From Ardenticatenaceae bacterium (GTDB lineage: Bacteria; Chloroflexota; Anaerolineae; Promineifilales; Promineifilaceae), in the NCBI GenBank assembly GCA_020634565.1, contig JACKBN010000002.1, forward strand, positions 372,001-436,000: a DNA stretch of 64,000 nt. The letters run 5' to 3'. Positions within the stretch are counted from its first letter, which is position 1, and each line of letters opens with the position of its first letter. Position numbers and translations under genes: made by a program. Of this stretch, positions 7,946 to 16,190 are shown piece by piece. The notes under the pieces are model-generated. The model was not told where the DNA came from and did not search any database. It saw nothing but the letters and a program-made list of their open reading frames with translations.

Positions 7946-9958
7946 ATGACGACAGAGGCCAACAAACTCCCTATCAGTGAGTCGCCCCTGATGACCTGGG
8001 CCAGGCTTCGGCTGGTGCTGCTCATCGCTTTGGCCCTGCTTTTCATTTGGCTGGGGGTCAAAGCTTGGCGCATTGGCCGGGCAGTGCAGTCGTTATTGAA
8101 CCAACAAGCGGCTGCTGAAACGCTCATGGCCGAAGGAATTACCGGCATTGACCCGGACCTGGCTGACGAAATGGTATATACGATTCGCCGTAATGTGGTG
8201 ACGTTGCGCAATGAAACGGCCGTCTTCATGCCCATCACCCCCTACCTGAGTTGGCTGCCCAAGGTTGGCCCCCTGGCCGTCAACGCCCCTGAGCTGATGG
8301 AGATGGCCGACGCCGGTACGGAAACGGCCGTGTACGCCTTCACCGGGTTAAAACCCGCACTGACGCTGCTGCAAGAAGATACGGGTGGCTCTCCGCTGCC
8401 TCAGCTGGTGAACGTTTTGGCCGAGGCGCGGCCCGATCTGGCCCTGGCACAGCAATCTTTCCAGCGCCTGGTCAGGGCGCGCGGCCACATCACCAACGAA
8501 GCCGCTTTCCCCGAACGCATTCAAAGCGCATTTGCTCTGTTCGACGAATGGCTGCCCCTGGCCCAGGATGGCTTTGCCATGGTGCCAGTGCTGCCCACCA
8601 TTTTAGGCCACGACGGCCCGCGCAGTTACCTGCTGCTGGCCCAAAACGAAGATGAACTCCGAGCCACTGGCGGCTTCATTTCCGGCGTTGGGCTGCTCAC
8701 GGTGGACAATGGCAACATTTTAGCGCTCGATTTTGAAGATGCCTCGCCATTTGATCGGCAGGCGCTCATTGAAAATTCGTCTGCATATGACTATCCTCCC
8801 CTGCCTCTGCAAGAGTTAATGGGCTCCGATTATCTGCTGCTGCGCGATACCAATTATTGGCCAGACTTCCCCTACTCAGCGGAAAAAGCGATTGAGCTGT
8901 ACCAGAAGGTGGAAATGGAAACGGCCGTTGACGGCGTCATCGCTATTGACCAGCAGTTTATTGCCATGCTGGTCGAAGCCACTGGTCCGATTAATGTGGC
9001 GGGAACTGACACGGTCATTACGGCAGCCAACACAGTAAACAGCTTCCGCAACGCATTCAATATCAAAGACGGGCAGTCCTATGCTGAATGGTTCGATAAT
9101 CGCAAGGCGTTTTTGTCTACGTTCTCAGCCGCCATCCGGCAAAAAGTCGAGATGGAACCAGCTTCGTTGGACATGGTAACGTTGGTGCGGAATATGTTCA
9201 CCGCCCTCGACGAACGCCATTTGCAGCTTTATGTGCGCAATCCAGAGGTAACGGCCGTACTAACTCAATTGGATTGGGACGGCCGTTTAGAAAACCCCAC
9301 GGGCCAGGACTTTCTACTCGTCCTGGACACCAACATGGGCTTCAACAAATCCAACCTGCACATGGAACGCAACTTCACGTACGATCTGGACTTATCCACC
9401 AGCCAACCCACCGCCCACCTCACAGTGAACTACCACCACACCGGTGCCGACAACAAAGTTCCTTGCTTCCAGTACGTCTACTACGACAACGCGCCCACGT
9501 ACCAGGAAGTAGCCGACCAATGTTACTTTAACTATTTGCGTGTCTACGCTCCGGCAGCCAGCCAGCTGAACTGGATGACAGGTCATTACATTCCTGGCGA
9601 AATGCTGCTGATGGGCAACACATGGGATCGCAGTGGGGAAGCAGTACAAGAATTTGCTGACTTTCAGACCTTCACGAATTTCATGATGGTGCCGCGCAGC
9701 GGTATGGTCACCTCGGAGGTGACTTACACGCTGCCTGAGAATGTGGTGCAGCAGCAAGAGAACCGGCACGTATACCAACTGTGGCTGCGCAAACAAGCCG
9801 GAGCCGCGCCAGAACCGGTCACCATTACGGCCACACTACCCGAAGGCGCGGTGCTCATTGATTCACAAGCACCACAACTGCCACAGGTAGACGGCCGTAT
9901 CGTCACCTTCACCTTTGATCTGACAGAAGACACGCTCATTGTTCTGGAATATCAATAA
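7946..9958 (+). CDS. DUF4012 domain membrane-anchored protein
   Basis: 670 residues. One N-terminal membrane helix (LVLLIALALLFIWLGVKAW) is followed by a large extracytoplasmic region. Residues near 215-290 carry the DUF4012 signature (YLLLAQNEDELRATGGFISG...), a fold related to LytR-CpsA-Psr type proteins that attach polymers to cell walls. The C-terminal third is beta-rich. ATG 7946 has GAGGA about 10 bases upstream; an alternative GTG at 7931 overlaps the upstream stop. It sits between a DUF2723 protein and a glycosyltransferase, consistent with surface-polysaccharide assembly. Function is inferred from family and context only. Confidence 0.75.
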   Translation: MTTEANKLPISESPLMTWARLRLVLLIALALLFIWLGVKAWRIGRAVQSLLNQQAAAETLMAEGITGIDPDLADEMVYTIRRNVVTLRNETAVFMPITPYLSWLPKVGPLAVNAPELMEMADAGTETAVYAFTGLKPALTLLQEDTGGSPLPQLVNVLAEARPDLALAQQSFQRLVRARGHITNEAAFPERIQSAFALFDEWLPLAQDGFAMVPVLPTILGHDGPRSYLLLAQNEDELRATGGFISGVGLLTVDNGNILALDFEDASPFDRQALIENSSAYDYPPLPLQELMGSDYLLLRDTNYWPDFPYSAEKAIELYQKVEMETAVDGVIAIDQQFIAMLVEATGPINVAGTDTVITAANTVNSFRNAFNIKDGQSYAEWFDNRKAFLSTFSAAIRQKVEMEPASLDMVTLVRNMFTALDERHLQLYVRNPEVTAVLTQLDWDGRLENPTGQDFLLVLDTNMGFNKSNLHMERNFTYDLDLSTSQPTAHLTVNYHHTGADNKVPCFQYVYYDNAPTYQEVADQCYFNYLRVYAPAASQLNWMTGHYIPGEMLLMGNTWDRSGEAVQEFADFQTFTNFMMVPRSGMVTSEVTYTLPENVVQQQENRHVYQLWLRKQAGAAPEPVTITATLPEGAVLIDSQAPQLPQVDGRIVTFTFDLTEDTLIVLEYQ

Positions 9959-9982
9959 ACCATTGCTAGCCTGGAGAACTCC

Positions 9983-11185
9983 TTGCGCATTCTGCTTAAT
10001 GACCGCCCTGGTCATCCCTTTCAAGTTCAATTCAGCCGACAATTGGCCGCACGTGGCCACATCGTCCAGCACTGTTATGGCGAGTTTTTCCAAAGCCCAC
10101 GCGGCAATTTGCAAAAAACGGCCGATGATCCCCCAAATCTGGAAATCATCGGCATCAAGCTAAACAAGCCGTTTGCCAAATACGCCTTCTTCAAACGCAT
10201 TTTTCAGGAAATCACTTACAGCCAGCTGCTCATTAACCAGATTCAATCTTTTCAGCCCGATCTGGTAATCTTTGCCAATACACCCTCAGAAGCAATGTGG
10301 TTCGTCTACCGTAGTTTGCGGCACAGTGGCATCCGTTTTCTCTTTTGGGTGCAAGATATGTACGGGGTGGCTATCAATAAAATCCTCAGCAAGCGACTCT
10401 CAGTCGTGGGACGATTGGTCGGTAAGCTGTACATGGCAATAGACCGTTACTTGCTGCAAAAAAGCGACCAGATTGTGTTGATCACACAAGATTTTCAGCC
10501 GCTGCTAGATAGTTGGGGCATTGAGCGGGCCAAAACCCACGTGATTCCCAACTGGGCCACCCTGACTGATTTGCCCGTTGGCCCTAAAAACAATCCGTGG
10601 GCGCAGACCCACACTCTGGCCGACAAATTTTGCTTTTTATACTCCGGCACGCTGGGCATGAAACACAATCCGGAACTGCTGCTCAAGTTAGCCATTACTT
10701 TTCAAGACGATCCTACGGCAAGGGTGGTTGTTATTTCTGAAGGCCTGGGGGCCGATTGGCTGGCCGAACAGCAGGCAGCGCTGGGCGTGGCCAATCTCAT
10801 TTTGCTACCATACCAGCCTTTTGAAGATTTAGCGCATGTTTTGGCAACGGCGGATGTACTGATTGCCATTTTAGAGCCGGACGCTGGCGTATTTTCAGTG
10901 CCTTCTAAAGTGCTCTCTTATTTATGTGCGCAACGGCCGTTGCTGCTTGCCGTTCCCCCGGAAAACCTAGCTGCAAAAATTGTGATGGAACAGGAAGCTG
11001 GGTTAGTGGTGCCGCCGGACGATACGGCCGCTTTTATTCAGCAAGCAGACCATTTGCGACATCATAGCCATGTTCGAGACAAATTAGGTAAAAACGGCCG
11101 TAACTATGCCGAAGCGCATTTTAATATTGAAATGATTACGGAACAGTTCGAGGCTATTATTCAAAAAACAAGCCGGGCCACATGA
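9983..11185 (+). CDS. Glycosyltransferase family 4 (WcaI-like)
   Basis: 400 residues starting at TTG 9983 with GGAGA 7 bases upstream. Two Rossmann halves: the N-terminal acceptor half begins RILLNDRPGHPFQVQFSRQLAARGH, and the C-terminal donor half has FLYSGTLGMKHNPELLLKLA, VVISEGLGADWL, NLILLPYQPFEDL and ADVLIAILEPDAGVFSVPSKVLSYLCA, with the EX7E-like GT4 core. It would transfer a sugar from a nucleotide donor to a lipid-linked or exopolysaccharide acceptor on the cytoplasmic side. Last gene of the run that began at 4.8 kb. It is followed by a 225-bp gap that contains a TATAAT at 11266-11271 but no recognised gene. Confidence 0.85.
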   Translation: MRILLNDRPGHPFQVQFSRQLAARGHIVQHCYGEFFQSPRGNLQKTADDPPNLEIIGIKLNKPFAKYAFFKRIFQEITYSQLLINQIQSFQPDLVIFANTPSEAMWFVYRSLRHSGIRFLFWVQDMYGVAINKILSKRLSVVGRLVGKLYMAIDRYLLQKSDQIVLITQDFQPLLDSWGIERAKTHVIPNWATLTDLPVGPKNNPWAQTHTLADKFCFLYSGTLGMKHNPELLLKLAITFQDDPTARVVVISEGLGADWLAEQQAALGVANLILLPYQPFEDLAHVLATADVLIAILEPDAGVFSVPSKVLSYLCAQRPLLLAVPPENLAAKIVMEQEAGLVVPPDDTAAFIQQADHLRHHSHVRDKLGKNGRNYAEAHFNIEMITEQFEAIIQKTSRAT

Positions 11186-11410
11186 TCCGTATGCAGCGGC
11201 CCGAACGATTATAACTTTGCTCTCGGCTCTTGTGGTGCTGACGACGCTGCCGCTCAATTAGCTGATATAATTGGCGCCTGTTGTGTTGAATTGCAATAAA
11301 ACAAAATGATCCGGCATCTGGTCACCCGAAGGGTTCTTTAGCTAAATTCTCTTTCCTTTACGAATTATATTAAACGGGTTTGTAACGGCCGTTTGCCGCC
11401 TTGAAAACTT

Positions 11411-12307
11411 ATGATTAAGCCAAAACCACGATTTCTCATCACACTGTTAGCTCTCACTCTGCTGCTGCTGGGCAGTGCTGTATTTGTCTCCCCAGTTTGG
11501 GGCGCTGACCCCAGCCAAACCATTCCTACCCGCACACCTACCCCCGTACCACCCACTGCGACACAGTCGGGCGGTGGCAACAATAACCCCACCGCGACGC
11601 ATACACCTGCACCCAACCAACCCACGCCAACCTCCACCTTGCTGCCGGTAAATATTGCCCCTACGCCAGTTGGTGGTTTTTTACCAACGGCCGTTCCCTG
11701 CGGCAACAGCCCTACCATTCAAACCTTGGGGGCAACCAACGTGCGCAGCGGTCCGGGTCTGGAATATGAGGTGATTGGCGAGCTGGTTTATCTGGAAGTG
11801 CGTTACATTGTAGGTCGGGCAGAAACGGCCGAATGGTGGCTCATTCAGTTTAATAATGGCCAGTTTGGCTGGGTTGCCAACGATATTGTGTTGGTTCAGG
11901 GCTACACGCCGATTGTTCCCATTGTGGAAGCGCCCGCCCTTAACGGCAGCACGCCCACGCCGGGTGCGGCCTGGAGCCCTACGCCTATCCCCTTCTGCAC
12001 CGTTACCCCTCCGCCAACGGACACCCCCATAGCTGCGGTCACGGCTGTCAGCACAGAGTTGGCCGAAGAAATTCCTGCAGAAACACCGACGCCAACAGAG
12101 CCAGCCCCGACTGAAGTTCGCCCCACCAACACGCCAATTGTGCAAGCAACGGCCGTTCCCCTCAATCCCACAGCCACACTTGCAGCCACTGACGGGACAA
12201 CCGACCCACCAGCTGAAGGAAGTGGCAGCCTGGGACTCATCGTACTGGGAGCTGCGGCGGTGTTGGGTATCGGCGGATTTTTCTTCTTCAGGCGGCAACG
12301 CGGCTAA
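11411..12307 (+). CDS. Surface protein with SH3b domain and C-terminal anchor
   Basis: 298 residues: signal peptide (FLITLLALTLLLLGSAVFVSPVWG), a Thr/Pro-rich stretch, a bacterial SH3 domain at about residues 98-157 (GATNVRSGPGLEYEVIG...WWLIQFNNGQFGWVANDIV), a second Thr/Pro-rich stretch, and a C-terminal helix (LGLIVLGAAAVLGIGGFFFF) ending in RRQRG. SH3b domains in secreted bacterial proteins bind peptidoglycan peptides or other wall parts. The architecture mirrors the GH99-LysM protein near the left end. No Shine-Dalgarno is visible before the ATG; a TATATT box lies about 40 bases upstream. Confidence 0.75.
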   Translation: MIKPKPRFLITLLALTLLLLGSAVFVSPVWGADPSQTIPTRTPTPVPPTATQSGGGNNNPTATHTPAPNQPTPTSTLLPVNIAPTPVGGFLPTAVPCGNSPTIQTLGATNVRSGPGLEYEVIGELVYLEVRYIVGRAETAEWWLIQFNNGQFGWVANDIVLVQGYTPIVPIVEAPALNGSTPTPGAAWSPTPIPFCTVTPPPTDTPIAAVTAVSTELAEEIPAETPTPTEPAPTEVRPTNTPIVQATAVPLNPTATLAATDGTTDPPAEGSGSLGLIVLGAAAVLGIGGFFFFRRQRG

Positions 12308-12314
12308 CTGAATC

Positions 12315-13718
12315 ATGTTTACCCGGCAGCGCGCCCGACAGCTTTTTGCCTTTGCCGTTTTCATTATCCTCGCCTCGCTGGACAATGCTGCTATGGGTGT
12401 GCTGCCTCCGCTCTATGCCATCATTGCCCGTGACTTGCAGGCTAGCGATGCTGCGTTGGGGTCGGTTACGGCCGTTTACCTGCTGGTTGTAGCCGGAGCG
12501 GCCGTTTTGTGGGGCTACCGGGGCGACCAACAAAAACGGAAGCCACTGCTCTTTTGGGGCACCCTGGTTTGGGTAGCTGCCATGCTGCTTACCACCCTCT
12601 CGACCAATATCACCCAATTTTTACTGTTTCAGATGATAACGGCCGTTGGCGTCGGCGGTATTAGTTCGCTTGGCTTTAGCGTTGTTAGCGACCTGGTGCC
12701 CGCGCGTCGTCGCGGGCTGGCGCTGAGTTTGTGGAGCGTGTCGCAAGGCATCGGGGCTTCATTTGGCGCTTTGCTGGCGGGCACGGTAGGCGCATTTGAC
12801 TGGCGCTATCCGTTTTGGACGATTGCCGCCATCGGCCTATTGTTTGCCCTGCTCTTCCTGTTGACCCGCGAACCCCTGCGTGGACGGGCTGAACCTGAGC
12901 TGGAACCAATTTTTGCCCAAGGCAAACAATACAACTTCCGCATCAGCCGATCAGATATCAAGCTGATTTTGCAGCAAGCCTCCAACCGCTGGCTGCTGCT
13001 GCAAAGCTTTTTCTATGCGCTCGCTTACGGCTCCACCGTCTGGATTCCGCGCTGGGCGATTGCCCGCGTGCAGGCCGAAGGCTACGACCTGGAAACAGCC
13101 ACCATCGTGGGCAATCTCATCATCGCTTTGCTAAGTTTGGGTGGGTTTACGGCCGTTCTCTCCGGGCATTTGGGCGACTGGTGGCAACAGCGCAGCAGCC
13201 GCGGGCGCGTCAAACTGGCTATGATTGGCACCTTCGTTTCCGCGCCGCTGTACGTCTGGCTGTACCTCATCCCTTTCCGAAATCTTGATTTGCCTGAACC
13301 AGCCACGCTTTGGCAATTGGTGACGGCCGTTCTCCAGGCATTTGTGACCAATGAATGGGTCATCCTGGCCTTTTTGGTGGCGTTTACGGCCGTTACCTTC
13401 CAATCAGCCGATCCGCCCAATTGGTCTGCCATGATCACTGACGTCAACCTGCCAGAACATCGCGGCACCGTTATTGGCCTCAGCCGAGTATTCCGCGCCG
13501 TGGGTAACGCCATTAGCGTTTGGCTGGCAGGCTGGCTATTTGCCTTCCTCACGGGCCAACTGCCCGAACCAGATAATTACGCGGTGGGCCTCTCGCTTTT
13601 CCAGATTTTAGTCATCCCCGCTCTGCTTTGTTACCTCATTTTGCAAAGACATATCGCCGCAGATCGACAGGCGGTTATTCAAAAATTAACCAGCCGCGCG
13701 CAAAACCCTGAAAACTGA
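12315..13718 (+). CDS. MFS transporter
   Basis: 467 residues with about 12 membrane helices. The N-terminal half carries the major-facilitator signature between helices 2 and 3 (LLVVAGAAVLWGYRGDQQKRKPL) and SDLVPARRRGLALSLWS in helix 4. A cytoplasmic loop near residues 190-220 divides the halves, and PEHRGTVIGLSRVFRAVGNA marks the second half. Substrate cannot be told. It starts 8 bp after the SH3b gene, so the two may be co-transcribed. Its stop is 98 bp before the GntR-family regulator, and it could import a substrate of the methyl-transfer block downstream, but that is inference. Confidence 0.85.
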   Translation: MFTRQRARQLFAFAVFIILASLDNAAMGVLPPLYAIIARDLQASDAALGSVTAVYLLVVAGAAVLWGYRGDQQKRKPLLFWGTLVWVAAMLLTTLSTNITQFLLFQMITAVGVGGISSLGFSVVSDLVPARRRGLALSLWSVSQGIGASFGALLAGTVGAFDWRYPFWTIAAIGLLFALLFLLTREPLRGRAEPELEPIFAQGKQYNFRISRSDIKLILQQASNRWLLLQSFFYALAYGSTVWIPRWAIARVQAEGYDLETATIVGNLIIALLSLGGFTAVLSGHLGDWWQQRSSRGRVKLAMIGTFVSAPLYVWLYLIPFRNLDLPEPATLWQLVTAVLQAFVTNEWVILAFLVAFTAVTFQSADPPNWSAMITDVNLPEHRGTVIGLSRVFRAVGNAISVWLAGWLFAFLTGQLPEPDNYAVGLSLFQILVIPALLCYLILQRHIAADRQAVIQKLTSRAQNPEN

Positions 13719-13731
13719 TTGAAGCAATCGC

Positions 13732-13759
13732 TTGCGTCACAGAATGCATGTGTTACTAT
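13732..13759 (+). promoter_or_regulatory. Promoter of the GntR regulator / C1 block
   Basis: TTGCGT (13732-13737), 16-base spacer, TACTAT (13754-13759). Predicted start near 13766, which places the palindromic repeats at 13772-13790 directly after the transcription start. Confidence 0.5.
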
Positions 13760-13771
13760 TGCGCCAGTCTA

Positions 13772-13790
13772 GATATATCAGTGATATATC
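13772..13790. promoter_or_regulatory. Candidate operator: tandem GATATATC palindromes
   Basis: Two copies of the 8-bp palindrome GATATATC (13772-13779 and 13783-13790) are separated by AGT, just before a GntR/FCD regulator. FCD-type regulators commonly bind short palindromes at their own promoters, so this is a plausible autoregulatory operator overlapping the early transcribed region. Confidence 0.45.
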
Positions 13791-13816
13791 AGAACCGGAA
13801 GGATGCAACCCGACCT

Positions 13817-14512
13817 ATGAGCATTCATGATGCGCCGCAACGCTCCTTAAGTGAGCAAGCTTACGAACAGATCCGGCAGAAAATTGTCACCCTTGCCCTC
13901 ATGCCCAACGCCGTCATAGATGAAGGTCAGCTGCAAGAAGAGTTGTGTCTGGGACGCACGCCTATCCGAGAAGCCCTAAAACGCCTGGAACTCGAACGTC
14001 TTGTCAACATCATCCCCCGGCGAGGCATTTTTGTCACGCCGATCAACCTGACCGATTTGCAACGCCTGTATGAAGTGCGCCTGAATTTGGAATGCCTGGC
14101 AACGGAATTAGCAGCCCAGCGCGGTACGGCCGTTCACTGGCAAGAAATGGCCCAAGTGCTGCAACAAGCAAATACCCCCAACAACATCTCGCCGGCTCAG
14201 CTCATCGCCATCGACGACCAATGCCACCGCCTGATCTACCAGGCCGCCGACAACCAGTTTCTGGAGCAAACGCTCATGGCGCTCTACCCGCTCAGCTTGC
14301 GCATGTGGAATATGGCGCTGGCCAAGCTGGGCGACAAACAAGAGAATGTCGTGAAACATGAACACATTGTCGAGCACGAACTCATCATGGTTGCCCTGCA
14401 AAACGGGGATGTATCCGAATCCGTTGCCTTAATGCGTCGCCACATCGAAGCGTATCAACAATATATTCAAAATGTAATTTTAGGTAAATCAGCCCAGCTA
14501 ACGGCCGCTTGA
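13817..14512 (+). CDS. GntR-family (FCD) transcriptional regulator
   Basis: 231 residues from ATG 13817. The N-terminal winged helix is typical GntR (SLSEQAYEQIRQKIV...IDEGQLQEELCLGRTPIREALKRLELERLV...RRGIFVTPI), and the C-terminal all-helical FCD ligand domain has LYEVRLNLECLATELAA, the metal-binding DDQCHRLIYQAADN and a late His (RRHIEAYQQYI). FCD regulators sense small organic acids or amine-derived metabolites. It is the first gene of the methyl-transfer block; the MttB-family gene starts 48 bp after its stop, so it is likely the local regulator. An upstream in-frame extension from 13748 would run through the promoter and operator and is unlikely. Confidence 0.88.
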   Translation: MSIHDAPQRSLSEQAYEQIRQKIVTLALMPNAVIDEGQLQEELCLGRTPIREALKRLELERLVNIIPRRGIFVTPINLTDLQRLYEVRLNLECLATELAAQRGTAVHWQEMAQVLQQANTPNNISPAQLIAIDDQCHRLIYQAADNQFLEQTLMALYPLSLRMWNMALAKLGDKQENVVKHEHIVEHELIMVALQNGDVSESVALMRRHIEAYQQYIQNVILGKSAQLTAA

Positions 14513-14560
14513 TTTTGCCCATCTACCCACTTTTTGTCATGCTGAGCAGGAGGAACGCCT

Positions 14561-16093
14561 ATGAGCTCTGATAGACGAAAACGCCGAGTAAACCGCCGCG
14601 ACCGCTATCAAGTCGATCCAGAAACGGCCGTTGTTGCCAAAATCACCCAACCCATCAACACCCTGCCCCCCTACGAACTCCTCAACGACGAAGGCCTCGA
14701 AAAAATACACAACGCTTCACTAGAAATTTTGTCCGACGTGGGCATTGATTTCTACGATGATGAAGCACAGGCCATTCTGAAACAGCACGGCGTTCGCCTG
14801 GAAGGCGATACCGCTTTTTTTGATCGCGAGATGATCGCCGAATATGTGGCTAAAACGCCCAGCCAGTTCACCCAAATGGCCCGCAACCCGGCACGCAATG
14901 TCGTCATGGGTGGTAATCATATTTGCTTTGCCCCCGTTTACGGCCCGCCCTTTGTGGTCAGTCTGGATCGCGGCCGTCGCGATGCGACGCTGGAAGATTT
15001 TCGCAACTTTGTCAAGCTCACCTACATGAGCGACTGGCTGCACCATTCAGGCGGCACCATCGTGGAACCAACCGACGAGCCTACCCACACGCGCCACCTG
15101 GACATGATTTACAGCCACGTCAAATACAGCGACAAACCATTCATGGGCTCTGTCACCTCAGCCAACAACGCCGCCGACAGCGTTAAAATGGCCGAAATAG
15201 TCTTCGGCGCAGACGCCATCCGCGAGCAGCCAGCCTTGCTTTCTCTTATCAACATCAGCAGCCCCCGCCGCCTGGATGATCGCATGCTGGGCGCGCTAAA
15301 AGTGTACGCCAAGGCGCGTCAGGCCGTGATCATCACGCCATTTCTTTTCTCTGGAGCGATGGCACCGGTAAGCCTGGCGGGCACGCTGGTGCAGCTTAAT
15401 GCCGAAGCGCTGGCAGGTGTGGTGTTCACCCAAATGGTGAATCCCGGTTCACCCGTGATTTTTGGCGCGTTCCAAACCAACATTGATCTGCGCAGTGGCG
15501 CACCCGTGTTTGGCTCGCCAGAAAGCCAGATTGCACTGTACGTAGCCGCACAACTGGCCCGTAAACACAAGCTGCCCTTCCGCAGCGGCGGCATGTTCGC
15601 CAGCAGCAAAGTCGCCGATGCCCAGGCTGCCTACGAATCGGTCATGGTCATGCTGCCCACGGTGCAGGCCGGCGTGAACTTTGTGCTGCATGCAGCCGGT
15701 TGGTTAGAAGGCGGTCTAGCTGCTGGCTATGAGAAATTCGTGATGGACAACGAGCTGCTGGGCATGTTCCACAAATTCGTGCAGGGGCTGGATTTATCTG
15801 AAAACGGTATGGCAATGGAATCGTTGCGCACCGTTCCCACTGATGCACACCATTTAGGCACGCCACACACCATGCAAAACTTCCGTCACGCCTTCCATCG
15901 CTCCGATTTTTTTGATTACAACTCGTTTGAGCAGTGGCGGGATGAAGGTGGCATTACCGCAACGGAGAAGGCAAACGGCCGTTACAAACAGCTCCTCCGC
16001 CAATACCAACCACCCGAACTCGACCCCGCCATCGACGAGGCGCTGCAAGCCTTCATGGCCAAGCGCAAAGAAGAAATTGAACCGGAATATTAA
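14561..16093 (+). CDS. MttB-family (non-pyrrolysine) corrinoid methyltransferase
   Basis: 510 residues of the trimethylamine methyltransferase superfamily. Family landmarks include LEILSDVGIDFYDDEA, FTQMARNP, a long TIM-barrel core (GMFASSKVADAQAAYESVMVMLPTVQAGVNFVLHAAGWLEGGLAAGYEKFVMD) and a terminal GRYKQLLRQYQPPELDPAIDEALQAFM. There is no in-frame TAG, so it lacks pyrrolysine; such homologues (e.g. MtgB) demethylate glycine betaine and similar quaternary amines onto a corrinoid protein. The N-terminus is unusual: 8 Arg/Lys in residues 5-15. AGGAGG lies 8 bases before the ATG. With the corrinoid protein, reactivator and methyl-THF transferase downstream this forms a methyl-transfer pathway. 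The exact substrate is not shown by sequence. Confidence 0.9.
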   Translation: MSSDRRKRRVNRRDRYQVDPETAVVAKITQPINTLPPYELLNDEGLEKIHNASLEILSDVGIDFYDDEAQAILKQHGVRLEGDTAFFDREMIAEYVAKTPSQFTQMARNPARNVVMGGNHICFAPVYGPPFVVSLDRGRRDATLEDFRNFVKLTYMSDWLHHSGGTIVEPTDEPTHTRHLDMIYSHVKYSDKPFMGSVTSANNAADSVKMAEIVFGADAIREQPALLSLINISSPRRLDDRMLGALKVYAKARQAVIITPFLFSGAMAPVSLAGTLVQLNAEALAGVVFTQMVNPGSPVIFGAFQTNIDLRSGAPVFGSPESQIALYVAAQLARKHKLPFRSGGMFASSKVADAQAAYESVMVMLPTVQAGVNFVLHAAGWLEGGLAAGYEKFVMDNELLGMFHKFVQGLDLSENGMAMESLRTVPTDAHHLGTPHTMQNFRHAFHRSDFFDYNSFEQWRDEGGITATEKANGRYKQLLRQYQPPELDPAIDEALQAFMAKRKEEIEPEY

Positions 16094-16097
16094 CAAA

Positions 16098-16168
16098 AGT
16101 AATTGGTAATTAAGTAATTAGGTAATTGGCAAGAAAAATTACTCAATTACCCAATTACCCAATTACTC
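16098..16168. repeat. Heptamer-type inverted repeat spacer (GTAATTR)
   Basis: Four tandem units of GTAATTG/GTAATTA type are followed, after a short loop, by four units of AATTACC/ATTACTC type, the reverse complement. The transcript would fold into a long AU-rich hairpin. It fills the gap before the next gene and ends just upstream of its AAAGGAG. Confidence 0.8.
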
Positions 16169-16190
16169 CCCAAAGAAAGGAGTTTTGAAC

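Noticed and set aside
11186..11410. Gene or RNA in the 225-bp gap after the GT4 gene
   Set aside because: Only an 11-codon frame and an isolated TATAAT were seen; no tRNA-like fold or conserved motif.
14561..16093. Pyrrolysine-containing trimethylamine methyltransferase
   Set aside because: No in-frame TAG in the gene and no pyl genes seen; it is the non-Pyl branch of the family.
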